Shown one piece after another: positions 8,832 through 15,800 of a stretch of DNA of 64,000 nt. The translations under genes were made by a program, and so were the position numbers. The DNA comes from Acidimicrobiaceae bacterium (lineage in GTDB: Bacteria > Actinomycetota > Acidimicrobiia > Acidimicrobiales > RAAP-2): contig CANGMP010000002.1 in the NCBI GenBank assembly GCA_947455165.1, positions 1 through 64,000 of the forward strand, given 5' to 3'. The notes beneath the pieces are model-generated. The model was not told the DNA's origin. It saw only the letters and a program-made list of their open reading frames with translations, and ran no database searches. How positions within the stretch are numbered: the first letter of the stretch is position 1; the number at the start of each line of letters is the position of its first letter.

Positions 8832-8835
8832 GGAA

Positions 8836-9114
8836 CTATTCGTTCTCGTCGTAGCCGAGGATCCATTCGATCTTCAGCTGCTCGCGCTCGGCGTCACGGT
8901 TGACTCGCTCGCGGTTACGACGGAACTGCGGGTCGTGCGGTGGCAAGAGGCGCAGGCGGGCGTCGACACGGTCAACGAAGGCCTGGATCTGCTCGGGGTC
9001 ACCAAAGACCATGCGGCACTCCCAGTGGGGCGCCACGGGTCCCAAGTAGATCACCTGGACGTGACCGACCGGGTCAGTTACTTCGGTCGTTTCGGTAGCC
9101 GGGATCTGGCTCAT
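8836..9114 (-). CDS. Small conserved-looking hypothetical protein
   Basis: The track ORF begins at 9243, but the ATG at 9114 has a near-perfect ribosome site (AAAGGAG six bases upstream) and is chosen, giving 92 residues (MSQIPATETTEVTDPVGHVQ). The sequence contains VQVIYLGPVAPHWECRMVFG, then QIQAFVDRVDARLRLLPPHDPQFRRNRERV, and a charged C terminus (LKIEWILGYDENE). No transmembrane segment or known motif is visible. A predicted alpha/beta fold ending in a highly charged helix is all that can be said. It is divergent from whiB across a 195-base spacer. Confidence 0.7.
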   Translation of the reverse strand: MSQIPATETTEVTDPVGHVQVIYLGPVAPHWECRMVFGDPEQIQAFVDRVDARLRLLPPHDPQFRRNRERVNRDAEREQLKIEWILGYDENE

Positions 9115-9163
9115 GGCCGCTCCTTTGTGAGCAAAGTCCCGTCGAACGTCAACGGGATAGTTC

Positions 9164-9169
9164 ATTCTA
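9164..9169 (-). promoter_or_regulatory. Candidate -10 box for the small gene at 8836-9114
   Basis: TAGAAT on the minus strand lies about 50 bases before the chosen ATG. No convincing -35 hexamer is seen 16-18 bases upstream, so this rests on the -10 alone. Confidence 0.3.
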
Positions 9170-9309
9170 TCCGAGAAGGTTCTGTCGGCTGGCGGCCGAA
9201 AATTACCGGTGGAACTGGTGTTGTGTTGTGAAAGAGTTCGCATTTGAGAAATGGCTTTTGCATCACCCAGTGGCTACTGTCGGTTACAGACCTAACAAGG
9301 AGGGTCGTT

Positions 9310-9555
9310 ATGGGAACAGAGTGGATGGCAGAAGGCAAGTGCCGGAACTACCCGGCCGAGATGTTCTTCCCCGGCGATGGAGTTGGTGTCATTAAGGCCC
9401 AGAAGATCTGTGCCACGTGCCCCGTAGCGGAGAAGTGTCTTGAGTACGCCCTTCAGAACCACGTCGACCACGGTGTGTGGGGTGGCAAGAGCGAGCGTGA
9501 GCGCCGCCGCATGCAGCGCGCCCGTCGTCGCGGCCTACCCGTCACCAGCCGATAG
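9310..9555 (+). CDS. WhiB-family Fe-S transcriptional regulator (first copy)
   Basis: The track start at 9244 is rejected in favour of the ATG at 9310, which follows AAGGAGGG with ideal spacing. The product has 81 residues. It carries the four cluster-ligating cysteines as C-x(n)-CxxCxxxxxC (GKCRNYP, then KICATCPVAEKC), the GVWGG turn and a basic tail (KSERERRRMQRARRRG) that contacts DNA. WhiB proteins bind a 4Fe-4S cluster and usually partner with the housekeeping sigma factor. The formiminotransferase-like gene begins 20 bases downstream and may be co-transcribed. Confidence 0.95.
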   Translation: MGTEWMAEGKCRNYPAEMFFPGDGVGVIKAQKICATCPVAEKCLEYALQNHVDHGVWGGKSERERRRMQRARRRGLPVTSR

Positions 9556-9575
9556 AGCTAGGACGCACCCGAATC

Positions 9576-10403
9576 TTGTTTGAGTGCGTCATCAACATTT
9601 CCGAGGGACAAGACGAGCCACTCCTGCGCCAGTTTGAGCGCTCGGGTGGCTCGTCGTTTCGTCACCGTCACAGCGACCCCTGGCATAACCGGTCGGTCTA
9701 CACGCTGATTAACGAACGAACCGAGCTACTGCTTGATGCTCAGTGGATGGTGCGCAATGTCGTTGATGCCCTGGACTTGGAGTTTCACGAAGGTGTGCAC
9801 CCCCGCTTTGGCGTCGTTGACGTCGTGCCGTTCGTGGCCCTCGACCCCACCGAGCGATCCGTTGCCCGAGAACTACGCGATCAGATGGCCGCTTGGCTCG
9901 GGGACCTCGGCGTCCCGACCTTCCTCTACGGCGAAGTCAACGGCGTTGAACGCACCTTGCCTCAGGTACGGCGTGAAGCCTTTGTTTCTCTCCAGCCCGA
10001 CTTTGGCCCGGAGCTGGCCGACCCCGAAACCGGTTCGGCCGCGGTCGGAGAGCGCCCGCTGCTCTTGGCCTGGAACATGTACATTTCCGGCGTCGACCTG
10101 GCAACCACGAAAACCCTCGCTCGCGACCTACGCCGACCCGGCATTCGCACGCTGGGTCTCGAGGTCGGTCGGCGACTCCAAGTCAGTTGCAACCTCATCG
10201 ATCCCCTGAACGTTGGCCCCGAACAGGCCTACGACGCCCTGAGTGCCCGCCTGCCGGCCGGTGCAGCCATTGACGAGTGCGAACTGGTCGGACTGGCTCC
10301 GCGGGCCGTACTGGACCACGCGGGGGCCCTGCGTTGGAGTCAGCTCGGTCTGAGCGACGAGCTGACTATTGAACACGCCGTGCGCTCGGGCGCCTCGGCC
10401 TAG
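9576..10403 (+). CDS. Glutamate formiminotransferase-family (FTCD N-terminal-like) protein
   Basis: The 275-residue product starts with TTG at 9576 (FECVINISEGQDEPLL). The motifs NISEG, RHSDPWHNRSVYTL and HEGVHPRFGVVDVVPFVAL align with formiminotransferases, including the His of HPRxG that acts in transfer of the formimino group to tetrahydrofolate. The cyclodeaminase half of bifunctional FTCD is missing, as is usual for stand-alone bacterial proteins. No histidine-degradation genes lie nearby, so a related one-carbon transfer is possible instead of histidine catabolism. It follows whiB closely and ends at a strong bidirectional terminator. Confidence 0.85.
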   Translation: MFECVINISEGQDEPLLRQFERSGGSSFRHRHSDPWHNRSVYTLINERTELLLDAQWMVRNVVDALDLEFHEGVHPRFGVVDVVPFVALDPTERSVARELRDQMAAWLGDLGVPTFLYGEVNGVERTLPQVRREAFVSLQPDFGPELADPETGSAAVGERPLLLAWNMYISGVDLATTKTLARDLRRPGIRTLGLEVGRRLQVSCNLIDPLNVGPEQAYDALSARLPAGAAIDECELVGLAPRAVLDHAGALRWSQLGLSDELTIEHAVRSGASA

Positions 10404-10411
10404 ACGTGCAA

Positions 10412-10438
10412 AGAGCCCCGGGTTGTCCCCGGGGCTCT
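10412..10438. terminator. Strong bidirectional intrinsic terminator
   Basis: AGAGCCCCGGG and CCCGGGGCTCT form a perfect 11-bp, GC-rich stem around a 5-base loop. It lies between the stops of the convergent formiminotransferase-like gene and the second whiB gene, and so probably serves both. Confidence 0.85.
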
Positions 10439-10454
10439 CTACGTCGACTTCAAA

Positions 10455-10733
10455 TTAACTAGCGGCGCTGCGGCGCTCTACGGCGCGAGCTCGGCGCAGG
10501 CGGCGGCGCTCACGCTCACTCATCCCACCCCAGATGCCGAACTTCTCGCCGTTGTCGAGCGCGTACTCGAGGCAGTCCTCACGGACGACACAACCGCGGC
10601 AGACCTCTTTGGCCTCACGGGTCGATGCGCCACGCTCGGGGAAAAAGAGATCGGGGTCAACGCCCATGCAGTTCGCACGGGACTGCCAACCGCGGTTCTC
10701 CAAACCACTCAACAAACTCGTGATGTCTTCCAT
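10455..10733 (-). CDS. WhiB-family Fe-S transcriptional regulator (second copy)
   Basis: The 92-residue protein has the four cluster cysteines (SRANCMGVDPDLFFP, EVCRGCVVREDC), then LEYALDN, the FGIWGGMSERERRRLRR turn and a basic tail. This arrangement is close to WhiB1/WhiB2-type proteins. The ATG at 10733 is preceded by GGGAGGAACCG, a good ribosome site. Two near-adjacent perfect palindromes (10745-10764 and 10766-10781) sit immediately upstream, suggesting tight repression or autoregulation. It is convergent with the first whiB/formiminotransferase unit. Confidence 0.95.
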   Translation of the reverse strand: MEDITSLLSGLENRGWQSRANCMGVDPDLFFPERGASTREAKEVCRGCVVREDCLEYALDNGEKFGIWGGMSERERRRLRRARAVERRSAAS

Positions 10734-10744
10734 CGGTTCCTCCC

Positions 10745-10764
10745 TGACAACAGCTCTGTTGTCA
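10745..10764. promoter_or_regulatory. Perfect 20-base inverted repeat upstream of the second whiB
   Basis: TGACAACAGCTCTGTTGTCA is a 9-bp inverted repeat with a 2-base spacer, ending 12 bases before the whiB ATG and abutting its ribosome site. It could be an operator or, in RNA, a hairpin beside the ribosome site. Confidence 0.65.
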
Positions 10765-10765
10765 C

Positions 10766-10781
10766 CGTTGTAATTACAACG
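10766..10781. promoter_or_regulatory. Perfect 16-base palindrome upstream of the second whiB
   Basis: CGTTGTAATTACAACG is fully self-complementary and begins one base after the previous inverted repeat. Both share GTTGT/ACAAC half-sites, as expected for tandem sites of one dimeric regulator. The regulator is unknown. Confidence 0.65.
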
Positions 10782-10894
10782 ATGTGATTGTTATGCCAAT
10801 TACGACAAAATGCAAATGGAGATGGGAAAACCCTGATGAGATGTGCTTTGCCGGCCGAGCCGTTTTTGAAAAGTCCCAGAAAACTGGGCCAGAA

Positions 10895-11320
10895 CTAGTT
10901 CTGGGGTGCGTAGGCGGTGAAGGTCTGCTGACCTACGGTCTCGCCGCTCTCATCGTTGATGAGACGCATCTGGTACTGGCCGGGTGCGAGGTTGAGACCG
11001 AACCACTTGGCCGACCACACAAAGTCAAGTTCTGCGTCGTGCGTCGAGTCCGAGGCCGGGGTCACGATCTTGTCGGAGAAGCCGTATTCGAACGGGTTGC
11101 CGCCATCGTCACTACCGAGGGCCGGGGTGCCGTCTTCCTTGAAGATACGAATGGAGACCTGAATTTCACGTCCGAGCTCTTCGGGATCGAGGTCAAAGAG
11201 ACCGGCCACACCCATGGGGGTCGGGAAGTTTGCCCAGATCCAGGTGAGACCGCCACCCATGAGGTACAGGCGGCCGTTGTGGACTTCAGCGTCGTCGCAA
11301 AGCAGCAGAGTGGTCTTCAT
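10895..11320 (-). CDS. DUF6941-like small protein
   Basis: The 141-residue protein starts MKTTLLLCDDAEVHNGRLYLMGGGLT after a good ribosome site (AAGGAG). This opening, the TWIWANFP segment and the later beta-rich part (AELDFVWSAKWFGLNLAPGQYQMRLIND) resemble short actinobacterial proteins annotated DUF6941; that family name is from memory. The predicted fold is a single beta sandwich with no catalytic motif, no signal peptide and one cysteine. Function is unknown. It is transcribed on the same strand as the second whiB, about 160 bases upstream of that gene. Confidence 0.7.
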   Translation of the reverse strand: MKTTLLLCDDAEVHNGRLYLMGGGLTWIWANFPTPMGVAGLFDLDPEELGREIQVSIRIFKEDGTPALGSDDGGNPFEYGFSDKIVTPASDSTHDAELDFVWSAKWFGLNLAPGQYQMRLINDESGETVGQQTFTAYAPQN

Positions 11321-11417
11321 GGTGACTCCTTGAGTTTTTCAACCGTCACAAGAACGGTCTTTGTCTAAATGCTAATACCGACCCGAATCTTTGCCAAGAC
11401 AAAGTTTTCGCTCGTTA

Positions 11418-13409
11418 TCAGGCGTTTCGGCGGTTCTTTACGAAGTCATCGAGGACGTAGCGACCCAGGTTGTCAATATCGGTATAGAAGGTCCGGCCAC
11501 CATTGACCTTGGCAATCTGCTCGACGAAGGGGAACTGGCTGCGCTCAATGTCCAGCGCGAAGGTATTGATGGTGATGCCGGACTTCGTACAGCGGAGCAC
11601 TTCGGCCATTGTGAGATAGAGCGTCTCGCGGACCGGCGGCCACGAGAAGAAGGGCTGACCGTCGGGCTGGAGGTGGGCCGTCGGTTCACCATCGGTGACG
11701 ACGATGATCTGCTTGGTGCCCTTTTCTCCGCGCATCAGGTGGCGCGAGAGCGCGAGGGCGTGCTGCAGGTTCGTTCCGTACTGGTAATCGACCGTGAGGA
11801 AGGGCACGTCTTCGACCTTGATTTCGTGTGCCGTCTCACCAAAGCCCACGATGGTGACAAAGTCCCGCGGGTAGGCCGTGGAGATGAGGTGCGAGAGTGC
11901 CAGAACCATCTTCTTAGCCGGACCCAAATTGCCGCGCATCTCCATTGAGAGCGACAGGTCGACGCAGATGACGGTGGCTGAGCGCACCGTGGCCTCGTGT
12001 TCTTCAACTTCGAAGTCTTCGGGCAAGAGCCGCACTGGCGTTCCGGGACCCTGGCGAAAGACGGCGTTGCGGAGGGTCTTGCCTAAGTGCAGGTTGACGG
12101 CCTCGCCCGGCTCCCAGGGCTTGGAGGTCTCTTCCCGGTCGTGACCCCGCGACGTGCTGGCGTGGCGGTGGGCACCAAAGGCTCCGCCGCGAAGTTGGGA
12201 GAAGAGGTCGCGCAGCGCCGAGCCAGCAATCTTGCGCATGCCGCGGGCCGTCAGTTTGGTCTCACCCTTAGACCGGTCAATGAGGCCATTCTCGGTGAGG
12301 CCTCGCATGGCTTTTTGAAGGCGCTCGACGTTTCGCGCCGCGTCGGGACCGAGATTGCGACGTACGGCTTCGACGTCAATCTCCGGTAAGCGGTTTGCTC
12401 CCCCGGGTCCTTCGAGGAACTGTTCAAGGTTGCGCAGTTCGGCGATCTCTTGCGATCGGTCGGTCGCTTCTGCGAAGCGACCCGGTTGGCCGCCGCGGTA
12501 GCGATTTGCTCGCTGCCAGTCAATGTCGGGGGTGGCTTGGCGAAGGTTTCCGACGAGTCGGTTAAGCGCCAGGTTGAGGTCGAGGTTTTCCAGCATCTGG
12601 CCAAAGAGACCGCGCAGCTCGGCCTGCTGGTCGGCCGAGAGGGAGTTAAACATCGCCTCGGCCGCCGCGGCCCGTTCGGCCATCATGCGCACGACATCTT
12701 CGAGGGACTCAGCGCCCGGGAAGAAGTCGCCGTATTCGGCCATGAACTCATCGAAGGTTGGGTCGAGGTCGTCACCACGACGTTCTTGTTCGATCATGTC
12801 CGACAGGGCATTCATCATGTCGCGGAGGCGAGCCATTTCGGCCTCATCGGGGTTCGCGAAGAACTCCTTGTTGGCCTCAAAGTAGGTATTGAGAATGTCC
12901 TCTCGAAGTTCGGCCATCATCTCTTCGTAGGCCTCACGGGCTTCAGAGGAGACAAAGTCGTAGTTCTGATAAGCGCTCAGACGTTCGCCGAAGCGATCGG
13001 GCATGAGGTCTTGCTGCATTCGCTTTTCGTTGACGAGGTCGGTCGTCACCTCGAGACGTCGTTCATCACCGGATGATTCGGCCTCGTCGAGCAGTTCGTC
13101 GAGAGCCGTTCTTTCGAGCTGTTCGATCGACTCGAGGCGCTCCATTAGCTCAGCCAGCTGACCTTCGGGGTCGGCCGAACTTTCGAGTTCGCGACGACGT
13201 TCGCGGGCCTGTTCGAGTAACTCGCGCAGACCCTCAATGCGTTCGCCGTCTGAGGTTTCTAGACCTTCGTACGCGAGACGGTCAAGGACCGCGTCGAGGT
13301 CGCCGTACTCGAGAAGCTCATCAAGGACGTACTCGAGCAAGTCCTCAGCACTGAGGTCGTCAAAGTCATCACCGTCTCCGGCGCGACGAAAGCCGTAGCG
13401 AACTGCCAC
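11418..13409 (-). CDS. VWA-domain protein (MoxR partner)
   Basis: The 663-residue protein begins with GTG directly after the TAA of the MoxR gene (TAAGTG), so translation is coupled. The first ~450 residues are acidic and helical, with many Glu/Leu/Arg stretches. The C-terminal von Willebrand A domain carries a MIDAS metal site DLSLSM at about residue 483, the VVTDGEPT loop and a final YVLDDFVKNR helix. In MoxR/VWA pairs the VWA protein is the partner through which the AAA+ ATPase remodels a target. No client gene is obvious here. There is no signal peptide, so the pair is cytoplasmic. Confidence 0.88.
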   Translation of the reverse strand: MAVRYGFRRAGDGDDFDDLSAEDLLEYVLDELLEYGDLDAVLDRLAYEGLETSDGERIEGLRELLEQARERRRELESSADPEGQLAELMERLESIEQLERTALDELLDEAESSGDERRLEVTTDLVNEKRMQQDLMPDRFGERLSAYQNYDFVSSEAREAYEEMMAELREDILNTYFEANKEFFANPDEAEMARLRDMMNALSDMIEQERRGDDLDPTFDEFMAEYGDFFPGAESLEDVVRMMAERAAAAEAMFNSLSADQQAELRGLFGQMLENLDLNLALNRLVGNLRQATPDIDWQRANRYRGGQPGRFAEATDRSQEIAELRNLEQFLEGPGGANRLPEIDVEAVRRNLGPDAARNVERLQKAMRGLTENGLIDRSKGETKLTARGMRKIAGSALRDLFSQLRGGAFGAHRHASTSRGHDREETSKPWEPGEAVNLHLGKTLRNAVFRQGPGTPVRLLPEDFEVEEHEATVRSATVICVDLSLSMEMRGNLGPAKKMVLALSHLISTAYPRDFVTIVGFGETAHEIKVEDVPFLTVDYQYGTNLQHALALSRHLMRGEKGTKQIIVVTDGEPTAHLQPDGQPFFSWPPVRETLYLTMAEVLRCTKSGITINTFALDIERSQFPFVEQIAKVNGGRTFYTDIDNLGRYVLDDFVKNRRNA

Positions 13410-14834
13410 TTATCGGTTCCTCGACCGGTACAGCGCGCGGGCGCCCGAGGCGTCCTTGGCGAGGCGCTTGGTGAGGTGGAGCCCTTCGAGAACGAACTCG
13501 AGGGCGGCGGCCATTTCGGCCGGTCCGGCAGTTGGACCCGCAATGCGACGCACCGGTGGCTCCAGGACCGGCATGTGGGCCAAGACGCTCAAGTAGTCCT
13601 GGGCCGGTAGGTCGTCTCCGACGTGAACTATGACCTCTTCGGTGAAGGCGTCGACGATTTCGCCGGCTTCCTGGAGAGCCACGTTCTCGGTGAAGCACTG
13701 ACGGGTGGCCAACGTGACGAGACCGGCAATCAAGAGACTGGGGTCGGTGTCGTCCATGGCGTCGATTTCGATCTTGCCCTGCGTCGATTGGACCATGGCG
13801 CTTAGGTCGCTCACGCGCGGTACGACGGTCTCTTCGTGAGTGCGCAGCGATCGGCGCAGAGCGTTGGCGATCACCGTCTCGTAGTTCGCAATGGAGAGTC
13901 GAACTGAAACACCCGAGCTCTGGTTCACGACGTGGCTGCGGCGGGCCACGTGGCTCACGCGGGCCACGATGTCGTCGATGAACCACGGCACGGTGATGGC
14001 CTTGTCGGTGGTGGGCAGGTGCGACTCTTGGCGAATGATCGAGATTTCCGTTGCGATGTCGAGTGGGTAGTGAGTACGAATCTGCGAGCCGAAACGGTCC
14101 TTGAGTGGCGTGATGAGTCGGCCGCGGTTGGTGTAGTCCTCGGGGTTGGCCGTGGCGACGACCATCATGTCGAGGTCGAGCCGCACCAGGTGGCCACGAA
14201 TCTGGACGTCGCGCTCCTCGAGGACGTTCAAGAGTCCGACCTGAATGCGCTCAGAGAGGTCGGGAAGTTCATTGATGGCAAAGATGCCGCGGTTCGACTT
14301 GGGGACGAGACCAAAGGAAAGGGCTCGCTCGTCGTCGAGGTAGAGACCCGAGGCGACCTTGATGGGGTCAATCTCACCAATGAGGTCAGCCATTGAGGTG
14401 TCGGGCGAGGCCAGTTTCTCGGCGAAGCGGCGTGAACGGTGAACCCACTCAATCGGCGCTTCATCGCCGAGCTCTTCGATCTGCGTGCGCCCGAAGATTG
14501 AGATTGGCGCGTAGGGGTTATCGCGGACGTCCGAGCCGGCCACAACTGGCATCCACTCGTCGAGCAGTTCCACGAGCGAGCGCACCAGGCGGGTCTTGGC
14601 CTGGCCGCGCTCACCCAGGAGGATGATGTCGTGGCCAGCCAAAATGGCCGTCTCCACCTGCGGCAACACGGTGTCTTCGTAGCCCTGTACGCCAAGTGAC
14701 AGCGGCTGGCCGGATGCGATACGCGCCTCCAGGTTGGTGCGCAACTCTTCGTGGATTTTCTTCGAAATCCAACCGGAGGCCTTCAAGGCTCCGAGGGTCG
14801 TTGGCAACGTGGCGGGGGCGGTGGGGAAACTCAT
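13410..14834 (-). CDS. MoxR-type AAA+ ATPase (magnesium-chelatase ChlI-like)
   Basis: The 474-residue ATPase has Walker A GERGQAKTR, an acidic NELPDL segment in GIFAINELPDLSERIQVGLL, and RDVQIRGHLVRLDLDMMVVATANPEDYTNRGRL typical of sensor-1 in MoxR/ChlI proteins. A C-terminal helical lid follows. It probably hydrolyses ATP to act as a chaperone together with the VWA protein encoded immediately downstream. The start at 14834 faces the divergent sdh operon across a 140-base spacer. Confidence 0.9.
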   Translation of the reverse strand: MSFPTAPATLPTTLGALKASGWISKKIHEELRTNLEARIASGQPLSLGVQGYEDTVLPQVETAILAGHDIILLGERGQAKTRLVRSLVELLDEWMPVVAGSDVRDNPYAPISIFGRTQIEELGDEAPIEWVHRSRRFAEKLASPDTSMADLIGEIDPIKVASGLYLDDERALSFGLVPKSNRGIFAINELPDLSERIQVGLLNVLEERDVQIRGHLVRLDLDMMVVATANPEDYTNRGRLITPLKDRFGSQIRTHYPLDIATEISIIRQESHLPTTDKAITVPWFIDDIVARVSHVARRSHVVNQSSGVSVRLSIANYETVIANALRRSLRTHEETVVPRVSDLSAMVQSTQGKIEIDAMDDTDPSLLIAGLVTLATRQCFTENVALQEAGEIVDAFTEEVIVHVGDDLPAQDYLSVLAHMPVLEPPVRRIAGPTAGPAEMAAALEFVLEGLHLTKRLAKDASGARALYRSRNR

Positions 14835-14913
14835 AGAGAAACTCTAGGGAATCGGTGAGACCCTCGCCCCCAGAATCCGTCACGGGACTGTAAAGGAGGC
14901 ACCCAGTCCTGCC

Positions 14914-14957
14914 TACAATGAACAACGGTTGCCTAAGGCGACCAATCCCCCGTTGTT
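14914..14957 (+). promoter_or_regulatory. Candidate promoter -10 box and leader hairpin of the sdh operon
   Basis: TACAAT at 14914-14919 fits a -10 box. Just downstream, AACAACGG (14921-14928) and CCGTTGTT (14950-14957) form an 8-bp inverted repeat that ends shortly before the ribosome site GAGAGGAAA of the first sdh gene. No good -35 is visible, and the hairpin may be incidental. Confidence 0.35.
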
Positions 14958-14973
14958 TGAAGAGAGGAAAGCC

Positions 14974-15792
14974 GTGACGGCCGTAGAAAGCTCGACGCAG
15001 GTGGTACTAGGTGGAACGCGCGGAGGTCCAGATGTGGCCACGCTGCGTCAGGACCGTTGGTGGCTCCAACCAGTTATCACCGTTTCAATTTTGACTTCAT
15101 TCGTGATTTACGCCACGTGGGCGGCCTTTCAGGGCGTGAACTACTTCGTGGGCAACCTCGGCGTTCACGAACTGATCAGCCCCTTCTATAGCCCGTGTGT
15201 CTCGACGGCCTGTGTAGACGGCTCCAACAGCGTGGGCTTTGCGCTCAACGTCGGCAGCCTCTCCCCTGCGTTGATCATCCTGATCTTCCCCCTGGGCTTC
15301 CGCATGACCTGTTACTACTACCGCCGTAGCTACTACCGCGCGTTCTGGTGGAGCCCGCCAGCCTGCGCCGTGGCCGACAGCCACGCGAGCTACTCCGGTG
15401 AGACCCGTTTCCCGCTACTCATGCAGAACGCTCACCGCTACTTCTTCTACTTCGGTCTGGCCTTCAACGCCCTGTTGACCTACGACGCCATCCGCAGTTA
15501 CCACGTCGTTGGTGGTGGCTGGGGCGTCTCGGTCGGTTCGCTGGTGCTGACGTTGAATGCCACCCTGCTTTGGCTCTACTCGCTCAGCTGCCACGCCTGT
15601 CGCCACATCTGTGGTGGTCAGCTACGTAGCTTCAGCTCGCACCCCATTCGTTACAAGCTCTGGAAGATTGTGACTCCGCTGAACGCCAAGCACATGAACT
15701 TCGCGTGGGCCTCACTCTTTGTCGTGGCGCTGACCGACGTTTACGTCCGTCTCGTCGCTTCGGGCACTATCCGCGATCTCGTTTTCTTCTAG
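14974..15792 (+). CDS. Succinate dehydrogenase membrane-anchor subunit (Sdh1-type)
   Basis: The track start at 14929 (TTG) is replaced by the GTG at 14974, which follows GAGAGGAAA. The 272-residue protein has about five transmembrane segments, for example VITVSILTSFVIYATWAAF, ALIILIFPLGFRMTCYYYR and LVLTLNATLLWLYSLSCHACRH. Conserved histidines in the membrane part (NAHRYFFYF, CHACRHICGG, AKHMNFAW) could bind haem or quinone. It precedes SdhA by eight bases. The gene order anchor-SdhA-SdhB matches the mycobacterial Sdh1 operon rather than the SdhCDAB order. Confidence 0.82.
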   Translation: MTAVESSTQVVLGGTRGGPDVATLRQDRWWLQPVITVSILTSFVIYATWAAFQGVNYFVGNLGVHELISPFYSPCVSTACVDGSNSVGFALNVGSLSPALIILIFPLGFRMTCYYYRRSYYRAFWWSPPACAVADSHASYSGETRFPLLMQNAHRYFFYFGLAFNALLTYDAIRSYHVVGGGWGVSVGSLVLTLNATLLWLYSLSCHACRHICGGQLRSFSSHPIRYKLWKIVTPLNAKHMNFAWASLFVVALTDVYVRLVASGTIRDLVFF

Positions 15793-15800
15793 GAGCTGAC

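Noticed and set aside
9571-10403. Full bifunctional FTCD
   Set aside because: Only the N-terminal formiminotransferase part is present; no cyclodeaminase domain is encoded in the frame.
13369-13986. Arg-rich 205-residue minus-strand ORF
   Set aside because: Alternative frame of the MoxR gene; composition typical of shifted GC-rich coding sequence.
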